This document shows, in pieces, positions 1-6,133 of a DNA stretch of 48,195 nt. The stretch is from assembly GCA_016234365.1 (NCBI GenBank), contig JACRER010000033.1, forward strand, positions 1-48,195, written 5' to 3'. The position numbers were made by a program, and so were the translations under genes. The notes under the pieces were generated by a model that was not told the DNA's origin, ran no database searches, and worked only from the letters and a program-made list of their open reading frames with translations. The number at the start of each line of letters is the position of its first letter. Within the stretch, counting starts at the first letter, position 1. Source of the DNA: Elusimicrobiota bacterium (GTDB lineage: Bacteria > Elusimicrobiota > Elusimicrobia > Elusimicrobiales > UBA9959).

Positions 1-1
1 C

Positions 2-1012
2 GCGCTGGGCGAGGCGGCCAGGCTGGAAAGCGAGCTGGCCGTGAGCAAAGCGGTTTCCGACATGGCCGCGCAGGTGGCGCACGACATACGCTCGCCGCTG
101 GCGGCGCTGGGGGCGGCGGCGAAGGGACTTTCCGCCGACGCAGAGCAGCGCAAGCTTATAGAGGGGGCCGTGGGGCGCATGCAGGGCATAGCCGACGACC
201 TGCTGGCCCGGTACAGAGCGCCGGGCGTGTCCGCTAAGGTGGCGCCGGCTGTTACCGCGCTGGCCGGGCTGATAGAGCAGGTGGTGGCGGAGAAGCGCCT
301 GCAGCACCGGGACAGGGCCGGCGTGACTATAGGGTTTAATAGCGATGCCAACGACGTGAAAGCCCTGGTTGAACCCAAAGAACTTCAACGCATCATTTCA
401 AACCTGGTGAACAATTCCGTGGAGGCTTTTGTGGATGGCGGCGCGGTGGCGCTGTCGCTGGCCGCGGCCGGCGGCAGGGTTAAGCTCGCGATCAGCGACG
501 ACGGTAAAGGCATTCCGCCTGAAGTTCTTTCAAAGCTTGGGCAAAAAGGCGGAACGCACGGCAAAGCCGGCGGCACGGGCCTGGGGCTTTACCACGCCCG
601 GACCTATGCTGAAAGCCTGGGCGGCAGTTTTAATATAAAGTCCGAACTCGGCAAGGGAACCACCGTTACAGTTGAACTGCCGGCGGCGGGCGCCGTTACC
701 GGCCCGGTGTTCCTGCTGGATGACGATTTGCTGGTGCACATGAACTGGCGTACCGCCGCAAAGAAAGCCGGTGCCGAGCTGAAAGCCTGTAAAACCGCGG
801 CAGAACTGCACGCGGCGCTGGCCGGCCAGCCCAAAGAGGCGGCCATTTATATAGATTCCGAACTGGGGGGCGGCGTAAAAGGCGAAGCTGTGGCTAAAGA
901 GCTGCATGATAAAGGATTTCTTAATATAACCATGGCTACCGGCCATGCCGCGGACAATTTTGCCGGCCTCAACTGGCTTAAGGTGACCGGCAAAGAGCCG
1001 CCCTGGCTCTAA
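2..1012 (+). CDS. Hybrid histidine kinase with C-terminal receiver (5' end outside window)
   Basis: The frame is open to the left edge, so the N-terminal sensor part is missing; a GTG at 41 is only the first internal start-like codon. Numbered from that GTG, the H-box AHDIRSPLAAL places the phospho-acceptor His at residue 14. The N-box NLVNNSVEAF lies near 121-130, the G1 box DDGKGIP near 153-159 and the G2 box GLGLYHA near 180-186. From about residue 222 there is a receiver-like domain with an acidic pocket (LLDDD) and a candidate phospho-Asp at 272 in IYIDSELGG, followed by a Thr-containing MATGH. It is therefore an autokinase with an attached receiver, either relaying or self-regulating. 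It lies directly upstream of the sigma-54 island, whose activator has a receiver and whose 59-aa protein shares the HDIRS core, so it is a plausible input kinase. That partnership is inferred. A terminator follows. Confidence 0.9.
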   Translation, partial: ALGEAARLESELAVSKAVSDMAAQVAHDIRSPLAALGAAAKGLSADAEQRKLIEGAVGRMQGIADDLLARYRAPGVSAKVAPAVTALAGLIEQVVAEKRLQHRDRAGVTIGFNSDANDVKALVEPKELQRIISNLVNNSVEAFVDGGAVALSLAAAGGRVKLAISDDGKGIPPEVLSKLGQKGGTHGKAGGTGLGLYHARTYAESLGGSFNIKSELGKGTTVTVELPAAGAVTGPVFLLDDDLLVHMNWRTAAKKAGAELKACKTAAELHAALAGQPKEAAIYIDSELGGGVKGEAVAKELHDKGFLNITMATGHAADNFAGLNWLKVTGKEPPWL

Positions 1013-1035
1013 AAACCAATTAAGTCACGCCAAAA

Positions 1036-1060
1036 GGCGGGCCGCAAGCCCGTCTTTTTC
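1036..1060 (+). terminator. Rho-independent terminator after the hybrid kinase
   Basis: Stem CGGGC (1038-1042) pairs with GCCCG (1048-1052) and is extended by a G-T wobble and a G-C pair. A run of five T follows at 1055-1059. It lies 24 nt after the kinase stop codon. Confidence 0.7.
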
Positions 1061-1090
1061 ATTTGAAACTACTATTCTCAATTGAAAATA
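1054..1090. promoter_or_regulatory. Candidate upstream activating sites for the sigma-54 promoter at 1172
   Basis: Positions 1073-1090 form an 18-bp palindrome with a single mismatched pair (TATTCTC, AATT centre, GAAAATA). A weaker copy matching about 13 of 18 positions is adjacent at 1054-1071 and overlaps the terminator T-run. The ATTCTC-N2-TTGAAAATA core recurs at 3374-3390, upstream of the second sigma-54 promoter. The strong site ends 84 bp before the -24 GG, a usual distance for enhancer sites of NtrC-type activators. Binding by the 2002-3351 activator is inferred. Confidence 0.5.
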
Positions 1091-1171
1091 TAATTGCGCC
1101 CTCAAAAGGCTTCTCCCATGAGAAGGAGGGTCTTTGATAGGGGAAAAGTTATGCTTTTGGCCTGGTTGTTG

Positions 1172-1188
1172 TTGGCATAAAAATTGCT
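1172..1188 (+). promoter_or_regulatory. Sigma-54 (-24/-12) promoter
   Basis: TTGGCATAAAAATTGCT has GG at 1174-1175 and GC at 1186-1187, separated by exactly 10 nt as the sigma-54 consensus requires. The predicted start is near 1198. It drives the 1267-1824 gene. The sequence from 1172 to 1210 matches 3443-3481 at 30 of 39 positions, so the similarity runs past the promoter into the first transcribed bases. Confidence 0.85.
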
Positions 1189-1266
1189 CTGTAGTGGATG
1201 TGAGCGGGCTGTTAATTGGTGAGTGAGGGAAAAACGGCCCGCTCCCGGATCTAAAGGAGCAATAAA

Positions 1267-1824
1267 ATGACGAAGATGATGAAAGCGGTGGCGGTAGCGG
1301 CGGTGGTGCTGGCGGCGGCAATGCCGGCCCGGGCCGAAGTGTCCATAGAGATGGGCGTGGAGGGTTATCTGGCCTCCGCCTCCAACAGGGGCGCCCTGAC
1401 CCGCGCCGCGCAGCTGGAAAAACTTTCCAACGCCGCCGACGCCCTTGAGGCCGCCTCGGACGAGGGCGGCGCCCGAGGCGAGACACTGCTGGCCGGGCTG
1501 TACGCCGGTTCCGTGGCGGCGGAAAAGCCGGCGGTCTATTTTGAGCAGGCCGTGCCGGCTCCCAAGCACGAGCATCGCAGCCGCGTTAAAGCGGCCGTGG
1601 AAGAACTGGGCGACGCCGCCGGTGAGGCTGCGCCCGCCGCCGAAGCCGGTGCGGCCGCGGCGGATGAACCGTCGGTGCCCGCCGCGGAACTGACCACGGA
1701 TTCCGCCGCCGACGCCGTCGCGGCCGCCGAAGAAGGCGACGCCAAGCCGTCCCTGGGTTCGGACCTGCTGGCCATGCTGGGCACGGTGCTCGTGATGGCC
1801 CTGCTGTTGCTGGTTATTCTTTAA
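1267..1824 (+). CDS. Ala-rich exported protein with C-terminal membrane anchor, sigma-54 target
   Basis: I do not recognise the family. The 185-aa product starts with a classic Sec signal peptide (MTKMMKAV, hydrophobic Ala/Val core, cleavage likely after MPARA). The mature part is low-complexity, rich in Ala and Glu, and probably extended or helical. The last 20 or so residues are a strongly hydrophobic helix (LLAMLGTVLVMALLLLVIL) ending exactly at the stop codon, so the protein is probably held in the inner membrane by its C-terminus with the body in the periplasm. AAAGGAG lies 6 nt before the ATG. A sigma-54 promoter and its upstream sites precede it, which places it in the regulon of the neighbouring activator. 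Its role is unknown; envelope stress sensing or a structural role are only guesses. Confidence 0.75.
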   Translation: MTKMMKAVAVAAVVLAAAMPARAEVSIEMGVEGYLASASNRGALTRAAQLEKLSNAADALEAASDEGGARGETLLAGLYAGSVAAEKPAVYFEQAVPAPKHEHRSRVKAAVEELGDAAGEAAPAAEAGAAAADEPSVPAAELTTDSAADAVAAAEEGDAKPSLGSDLLAMLGTVLVMALLLLVIL

Positions 1825-1825
1825 G

Positions 1826-2005
1826 TCAGGCGGCCTTGGCCAGGGCGGCCAGGGCATTGGAGATCTCTTGCGCCGCGGCGGTCATGAGCGCCAGCATCTC
1901 TTTCTTCTCGCCGGAGGAGCAGTCCTTGTAAAGTTCCGCCGCGCTCTTGAGGCTGGCGCATTTGGAGCGGATGTCGTGAAGTAGTTTGGAAGAATCCTGC
2001 GTCAT
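1826..2005 (-). CDS. 59-aa histidine-containing helical-hairpin protein (stand-alone DHp/HPt-like)
   Basis: This small gene starts with an ATG that overlaps the stop of the sigma-54 activator (ATGA, 2002-2005), so it is translationally coupled to it. The product is predicted to form two helices joined by a short CSSGE turn. Helix 1 contains LLHDIRSKCASLKSA, which resembles the H-box of the kinase at 2-1012 (VAHDIRSPLAALGAA), with His10 as the candidate phosphorylated residue. Helix 2 is Ala/Leu-rich. No ATP-binding domain is present, so it cannot be an autokinase. It could be a minimal phosphotransfer or dimerisation module that passes phosphate to the activator's receiver or holds it off. 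The start, stop and H-box resemblance are seen; the function is inferred. Confidence 0.7.
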   Translation of the reverse strand: MTQDSSKLLHDIRSKCASLKSAAELYKDCSSGEKKEMLALMTAAAQEISNALAALAKAA

Positions 2006-3351
2006 TTAATGGTCCCCCGTCCGTTTTCCTGCCTGCGCAGCGAAGCGTAAAGCAGCCGCGTGGAAATTTTCAGTTCGGTCATGGTCCTGGTGCGCACGCC
2101 GCCGGTTTCGGCGAGGCTGCGGGCTATTACCTGGTCCGCCACTTTGTCCAGGGCGGCTTCCAGCCCGCGGGCTAGCGCGTCGGAGTAGACGTCGTCCAGG
2201 CCGCCGCCGCCGGCCGCGCGCCGGGCAGGCTGGCCCTTGAGGTGCTTTGCCACCGTCTCCAGGCCCACGCGGCCTTCCGCGCCGCTGGAAAGCAGGTCTA
2301 TGAATTTTTTAAGCTCGCGCACGTTGCCCGGCCAGGCGTAGTCCAGCATGCGTTCGCGCGCCTCGGCCGTGAACGACAGGCGCCGCCCGCCTTTCATAAA
2401 ATGCTGCGCCAGCAGCGTTATGTCTCCGGGCCGCTCGGCCAGCGGCGGCAGGTTCACCGTGCAGCCGTGCACGCGCTGGAACAGGTCGAAGCGCATTTTG
2501 CCGCGGGCTATCAGGTCCTGCGGGTCTTCCAGCGTGGCGCTGATGATGCGGAATTCGGAGCGCTCTGGCTTTTCCGAACCGAGCGGGTAAAAGGAGCGCT
2601 CCTCTATGGCCTTCAGCAGTTTCATCTGCATGTTGAGGCTCATGGTTCCTATCTCGTCGAGGAACAGCGTGCCCTTGTGCGCCTCCAGCAGGCGGCCCGT
2701 GCGGCCGTCGGCGGCGCCCGTAAAGGCGCCCTTGCGGTAGCCAAACAGTTCCGCCTCCAGCAGGTCTTGCGTGTAGGCGGAGCAGTTAATGGCTACGAAC
2801 GCGCCTTCCCGGCCGGAGCGCTCGTGCAGCACCTTGGCCAGCGAGGTCTTGCCGGTGCCCGACGGGCCGAGCAGGAGGATGGGCAGTTCCGTGGGCGCGT
2901 ATTTGAGCGCTTCGGTTATCATGGCGCGCGTGGGGGCGTCGCCGGTAACAAAGGCCGAGCCGAACACGTCGGCCGCGTCGGCGGCCCGGCGGCCGCGGAC
3001 GAACTTGGCTATGATCTCGGCTACGTTGGATTCCTCGTTGCCCTTGGCGTAAAAGTCGCGCGCGCCCAGTTCGTAGGCGCGGTCTATGATCTCCTCGGAA
3101 TCGGAGCTGGATACCACCACCGCGTAGACGCCTTTGGCGGCCGCGGCGGCTATGGCCTTCAGGCCGGAATAGTCGTCGCCCGGGCCCAGCATCAGGTCGA
3201 AGAAGCCTATGTCGTAGCGGCCCGTCTCAAGTTTCTTGAGCGCGGTCTTCAGGTTGGCGGCCAGGTCCACGTTGTGCTCCGCCAGGCGCGAGGCCATCAC
3301 CTTCTGGGCCAGCTTGTCGTCTTCCAGTACGAAAATATTAAGTTGATCCAT
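2002..3351 (-). CDS. Sigma-54-dependent response regulator (receiver, AAA+, Fis-type HTH)
   Basis: This 449-aa NtrC-class activator uses ATP hydrolysis to open sigma-54 promoters. An N-terminal receiver (about 4-118) has the acidic pair ED/D near 10-12, phospho-Asp52 in FFDLMLGP, and Lys103. The AAA+ domain has Walker A GPSGTGKT (162-169), the sigma-54-contacting GAFTGA loop (208-213) and Walker B TLFLDE (228-233). PLAERPGDI and WPGNVREL follow, as in the family. The C-terminus (about 405-445) is a diverged Fis-type helix-turn-helix (LAETGGVRTRTMTELKIS). It is divergent from the micropeptide/RpoN-like transcript and overlaps the 59-aa gene by 4 nt. With two sigma-54 promoters close by, it is probably their dedicated activator. 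Confidence 0.93.
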   Translation of the reverse strand: MDQLNIFVLEDDKLAQKVMASRLAEHNVDLAANLKTALKKLETGRYDIGFFDLMLGPGDDYSGLKAIAAAAAKGVYAVVVSSSDSEEIIDRAYELGARDFYAKGNEESNVAEIIAKFVRGRRAADAADVFGSAFVTGDAPTRAMITEALKYAPTELPILLLGPSGTGKTSLAKVLHERSGREGAFVAINCSAYTQDLLEAELFGYRKGAFTGAADGRTGRLLEAHKGTLFLDEIGTMSLNMQMKLLKAIEERSFYPLGSEKPERSEFRIISATLEDPQDLIARGKMRFDLFQRVHGCTVNLPPLAERPGDITLLAQHFMKGGRRLSFTAEARERMLDYAWPGNVRELKKFIDLLSSGAEGRVGLETVAKHLKGQPARRAAGGGGLDDVYSDALARGLEAALDKVADQVIARSLAETGGVRTRTMTELKISTRLLYASLRRQENGRGTIK

Positions 3352-3354
3352 ATG

Positions 3355-3390
3355 TTTTCTCGCGAAAATAAAAATTCTCTTTTGAAAATA
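3355..3390. promoter_or_regulatory. Candidate upstream activating sites for the sigma-54 promoter at 3443
   Basis: Positions 3373-3390 contain ATTCTC-N2-TTGAAAATA, matching 15 of 17 positions of the motif upstream of the first sigma-54 promoter (1074-1090). A second site with similar half-sites but a shorter 2-nt centre lies at 3355-3370 (TTTTCTC GC GAAAATA). They sit 55 bp or more upstream of the -24 GG at 3445 and also inside the leader of the divergent activator gene, so one protein bound here could activate one way and repress the other. This role is inferred. Confidence 0.5.
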
Positions 3391-3404
3391 ATTTAACTCA
3401 CGAT

Positions 3405-3410
3405 ATTATA
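3405..3410 (-). promoter_or_regulatory. Candidate -10 element for the activator gene
   Basis: A perfect TATAAT lies on the minus strand 54 nt before the activator ATG. No good -35 hexamer is found at 16-18 nt spacing, so activity may be weak or may depend on another factor. Confidence 0.35.
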
Positions 3411-3442
3411 CAGAAAAAGCAGGCCCCCAGCGGCTGAGGCGG

Positions 3443-3460
3443 CTGGCACAAAAATTGCTC
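3443..3460 (+). promoter_or_regulatory. Sigma-54 (-24/-12) promoter for the micropeptide and RpoN-like gene
   Basis: CTGGCACAAAAATTGCTC is a near-perfect sigma-54 promoter with GG at 3445-3446 and GC at 3457-3458, 10 nt apart. The predicted start is near 3469. The first ORF downstream is the 33-aa micropeptide (3504), then the RpoN-like gene (3623), so the sigma-54-like gene is itself under sigma-54 control. Confidence 0.88.
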
Positions 3461-3503
3461 TCTAGTTGGCGTAAGCGGTATAATATTCTCGGGCGGAGGG
3501 TGC

Positions 3504-3605
3504 ATGAAACTTTTCAGCGAACGGTTCTCCTGGTTCTACTCTTACTTCGGGTGGGGTTTTTCTTGCGGCGGTTTTGGCGGTTATCCGGGCGGTTATAACG
3601 CGTAG
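3504..3605 (+). CDS. 33-aa Gly/aromatic-rich micropeptide
   Basis: This is the first ORF after the sigma-54 promoter, with GGAGG at 3495-3499 correctly spaced before the ATG. The peptide begins MKLFSERFSWFYSYFGWGF and ends in a Gly/Tyr repeat-like tail (GGFGGYPGGY) with a single Cys. It has a basic start and no clear signal cleavage site. It stops 17 nt before the RpoN-like gene. It could be a leader peptide controlling translation of the downstream gene, or a small membrane or surface-active peptide. No family is recognised. The evidence is the ribosome binding site, the position in the transcript and the unusual composition. Confidence 0.6.
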   Translation: MKLFSERFSWFYSYFGWGFSCGGFGGYPGGYNA

Positions 3606-3622
3606 ATCATAAAGGCGGGCGG

Positions 3623-4681
3623 ATGAAATTCAAGCTTCAGGCCTCTTCTAAATTAAAAACTTCGGCCGCGCTGCGCGGCGCGCTCAAGCTGGCCCGGCTG
3701 GCGGAGATGCCGGAGGAAGAATTCGAAAAACTCCTGAAGGAAATGGAGAGCAACCGGTTCTTCGAACTGCTCAAGGCCACGGGCGCGGTGAACCTGGCGG
3801 AATTTCCCTCCGCGCGCTACGCGGCCCGCCGCTACGCCGGCTACGGGCTCAAACTTTCCGCCGGCGGCCTGCCGGAACTGGCCGATGGCTCCGGCGACCT
3901 GGTGGCGCTGATGCAGCGCGTGGGGGTTGAAAAATTCGAGGCCTGCTTTTTGAAGGACGCCGCCATGAGCGACGTGGAGCGCGCCGAGGAATGCGACATC
4001 ACCGTGGCCGACTCGGCCCGGCTGCGCGAATTCGTGGACAGGGCCTTCATCCAGGCCGAGTTCGAGGGCGCCCCCGAAGCCCCCGCCGCGGCCGTCTACA
4101 GCGCTGTGGCCGGCATAGAGATAGAAAACGGCGCGCCGGTGCTGGCCTTCTTCAACCGCGGGATCTGGAAGGGCCGCTACAAAGTGGACCAGGAAAAACT
4201 GTCCGCCGCCACGCAAGGCCTGCCCGAAGCCGAGCGGCAGGGCGTGGAAAAACTGCTAAAACGCCTGGAGTTCGCCGACAAGCGCAAAACCACCCTGTAC
4301 CGCGCGCTGGAGGTCCTTATGAACGTGCAGGCCGACTACCTGCGCACCGGCGAGCCGGGCCGCCGCCGGCCGCTCTCGCAGAAGACGCTGGCTAAAAGCC
4401 TGGAAGTGCATACCAGCGTGCTCAACCGGCTGGTCTCCAATAAGTCCGTGCAGCTGCCGTGGGGCACCGAGGCCCCTATGGACGCGCTGCTGCCCAGCTC
4501 CAAAGCGGTTAACCTGGAGCGGCTCTATGCCCTGGCGGCGGAGAACCCCGCGCTCAGCGACGAGGCCCTGCGCCGCGCGCTCAAAGCCGGCTACGGCGTG
4601 GAACTGTCGCGCCGGTCCGTGGCCCAGTACCGCAAAGACCTGTCCCTGGCCGCCTCCGGGCGCCGGGGGGAAACGCGTTGA
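3623..4681 (+). CDS. Divergent, short sigma-54 (RpoN-like) factor
   Basis: At 352 aa this is well below the usual 430-500 aa of RpoN. Residues 1-50 resemble sigma-54 region I (LQASSKLKTS, then a Leu-rich helix and MESNRFFELL, like the LEENPLLE end of region I). The acidic region II seems absent. Residues 215-281 match the core-proximal helix and HTH (VHTSVLNRLVSNKSVQLPWG, like [20 protein letters not shown]). Residues 306-340 match the C-terminal domain, including an RpoN-box-like SRRSVAQYRK (329-338; the family has ARRTVAKYRE). The FELKYFF segment that normally follows the HTH is replaced by an unrelated stretch. It is probably a sigma-54 paralogue with altered promoter or core interaction, though it may be the only sigma-54 of the genome. 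It is transcribed from a sigma-54 promoter behind a micropeptide. Confidence 0.88.
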   Translation: MKFKLQASSKLKTSAALRGALKLARLAEMPEEEFEKLLKEMESNRFFELLKATGAVNLAEFPSARYAARRYAGYGLKLSAGGLPELADGSGDLVALMQRVGVEKFEACFLKDAAMSDVERAEECDITVADSARLREFVDRAFIQAEFEGAPEAPAAAVYSAVAGIEIENGAPVLAFFNRGIWKGRYKVDQEKLSAATQGLPEAERQGVEKLLKRLEFADKRKTTLYRALEVLMNVQADYLRTGEPGRRRPLSQKTLAKSLEVHTSVLNRLVSNKSVQLPWGTEAPMDALLPSSKAVNLERLYALAAENPALSDEALRRALKAGYGVELSRRSVAQYRKDLSLAASGRRGETR

Positions 4682-4706
4682 AAGCGGGTTTTTTAATTGG
4701 TAGAAT
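4678..4706 (+). promoter_or_regulatory. Sigma-70 promoter for the CAU tRNA
   Basis: TTGAAA at 4678-4683, a 17-nt spacer and TAGAAT at 4701-4706. The -35 overlaps the stop codon of the RpoN-like gene. The expected start is about 23 nt before the mature tRNA. Confidence 0.75.
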
Positions 4707-4735
4707 GACTATTCAGGCATCTCCGAAAGATTTAC

Positions 4736-4809
4736 GGGCCCATAGCTCAGTTGGTTAGAGCAAGCGACTCATAATCGCTGGGTCGTAGGTTCAAGTCCTA
4801 CTGGGCCCA
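4736..4809 (+). tRNA. tRNA with CAU anticodon (elongator Met or Ile2)
   Basis: A 74-nt cloverleaf. The acceptor GGGCCCA pairs with TGGGCCC, with discriminator A at 4809. The D arm is AGCTCAGTTGGTTAGAGC. The anticodon stem AGCGA/TCGCT closes the loop CTCATAA. The T arm is GTAGG TTCAAGT CCTAC. No CCA is encoded. The CAU anticodon is used by Met tRNAs and by Ile2, which is modified to lysidine; sequence alone does not separate them here. It is not an initiator type because the first acceptor pair is G-C. Confidence 0.93.
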
Positions 4810-4950
4810 GTTTTTATCCCAAATCACGCTCCGCGTGATTTCCCGCGCAGCGGGTCGAGGACCAGCGCTATGCGTGCCAGTCCGAGAGGGAGTATGCCGC
4901 GCGCAGCGGACGCGCAGTGCGCGTCGGAAGTTCCCCTGGAACTTCCCGGC
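4810..4950. other. Hairpin-rich intergenic stretch
   Basis: No gene is seen. The stretch packs several perfect stem-loops: AAATCACGC/GCGTGATTT with a 3-nt loop (4821-4841), CCCGC/GCGGG (4842-4854), a GACGCGC/GCGCGTC stem near 4909-4925, and GGAAGTTCC/GGAACTTCC with a 3-nt loop (4926-4946). It could be the 3' part of the tRNA transcript, a small RNA, or remains of palindromic repeats. Confidence 0.5.
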
Positions 4951-4960
4951 TAAAACGAAA

Positions 4961-4996
4961 AAGGCCGTCCGGTCTCCCGGACGGCCTTCTTCTTTT
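4961..4996 (-). terminator. Bidirectional terminator
   Basis: A 12-bp stem, AAGGCCGTCCGG (4961-4972) with CCGGACGGCCTT (4977-4988), has a 4-nt loop. It has T-rich flanks on both strands, so it can end both the tRNA transcript and the gene at 5007-6041. Confidence 0.85.
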
Positions 4997-5006
4997 GCCG
5001 CGGAGC

Positions 5007-6041
5007 TTATTTTTTTACCGCCGCGTCCTCTGTAAAGCCGTACTCGGCCTTCAGCGGGCCGCCTTCCTCGTAGACGCGCAGCGCCTTAAGCGCGCTTTTT
5101 TCAAAGACCAGTTCCTTCTGCAGTTTGCCATCGGCGGAGTAGACCTTGACCGCGCCGTCGGGCACTTTACCTTCCTGGCTGATGATATTGTAATTCTTAT
5201 CCAGCGTAAGTTTGCCCACGTATTTGCCGTTAAGCTGGAAGGAGAAGCGTTCGCCGCGCGCCAGGTTCAGCGTTTTAGCCGTCACCATGGACTCCGGCTC
5301 CTTGGCCGGCGCCGCAGCGGGCTGCGCTTTGGGCGGCTCGGCGGGTTTGTCGTCGGAATAATAAGTTTCCGACTTGGGCAGGCCTTCGGGTCCGAACTCG
5401 CGCTTCCAGCCGTTGAGTTTGTCACCGCGGTAGGAGGCCTCCATAAGGAGCTTGCCGTCCTCTGCGGAATATTTAAAGGCGCCGTCTTTGAGGCCGCCCA
5501 GGTAGTAAGCCTCCACCTGTACGCCGCCGGACGGGTAATAGGCCCGGAGCGTGCCGGAGGCTTTGCCGCCCAGCATGGTCTTTACGGTCTTAAGTTTGCC
5601 GTCGGGATAAACTTCCGTGTAAGTGCCGTCCTTTATGGCGCCGTCGAGCGCTACCGCGGCCCCGGCCGCGTCGAAGGTTTCGGTGGCTATAGCCACGCCG
5701 TTCTCGGAATAGACCAGGTTGCGCGTGGAGGTGCTGGGCGCCACCGTGGTAAAAGTGAATTTTGCGGGCGCAGGTTCTACCGGGGCCGGCTGCGCGGTGG
5801 AGACCGCCACGGTTGCCGCGGTGGAAACCGGAGCTTCGGGCGCCTTAGGCGCGGCGTCGGGTTTCTGCTCGGAGATGTCGGCCTTGTTGATGTTGAGGGC
5901 GCCGTACTTGGTCTTCACCATCACCATATTGTCCATCTCTCCGGTAACCTCGCCCTCCAGCCGGGCGCCGTCCTTAAGGATGAAAGTGTCGGCGCCGGCG
6001 TTGGCGGCCAGGCCCAGCAACAACGTAAGCAGAAATTTCAT
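5007..6041 (-). CDS. Exported MORN-repeat-like protein
   Basis: The 344-aa product has a Sec signal peptide (MKFLLTLLLGLAANAGA) and then a small beta-rich N-terminal segment (FILKDGARLEGEVTGE). A Pro/Ala-rich linker (about 60-100) leads to several copies of a MORN-variant repeat with the pattern Y-x-G-x-L-x-G-x-x-x-x-Y/F-x-x-G (YPDGKLKT, YPSGGVQVEAYYLGGLKDGA, YRGDKLNGWKREFGPEGL). A second Ala/Pro linker precedes a C-terminal domain. Such repeats occur in YwqK-type proteins and are often exported; the molecular role is unknown. A ribosome binding site (GGAGGG) precedes the ATG. It is transcribed alone, divergent from the PAS kinase. Confidence 0.75.
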   Translation of the reverse strand: MKFLLTLLLGLAANAGADTFILKDGARLEGEVTGEMDNMVMVKTKYGALNINKADISEQKPDAAPKAPEAPVSTAATVAVSTAQPAPVEPAPAKFTFTTVAPSTSTRNLVYSENGVAIATETFDAAGAAVALDGAIKDGTYTEVYPDGKLKTVKTMLGGKASGTLRAYYPSGGVQVEAYYLGGLKDGAFKYSAEDGKLLMEASYRGDKLNGWKREFGPEGLPKSETYYSDDKPAEPPKAQPAAAPAKEPESMVTAKTLNLARGERFSFQLNGKYVGKLTLDKNYNIISQEGKVPDGAVKVYSADGKLQKELVFEKSALKALRVYEEGGPLKAEYGFTEDAAVKK

Positions 6042-6081
6042 AAATTCCCTCCGCTGATATTATGTCAATTTTATTCCCGTA

Positions 6082-6110
6082 TTGACAGCCGCCGCCCCAT
6101 GCACTAGACT
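6082..6110 (+). promoter_or_regulatory. Sigma-70 promoter for the PAS hybrid kinase
   Basis: TTGACA at 6082-6087, a 17-nt spacer and TAGACT at 6105-6110. The expected start is near 6117, leaving a leader of about 17 nt without an obvious Shine-Dalgarno sequence before the ATG at 6134. Confidence 0.75.
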
Positions 6111-6133
6111 ATTGCGGTCGTTACGCCTGCATT

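Noticed and set aside
2242-3396. 384-aa open frame on the plus strand opposite the sigma-54 activator
   Set aside because: It is antisense to a clearly identified receiver-AAA+-HTH gene and has no domain or ribosome binding site.
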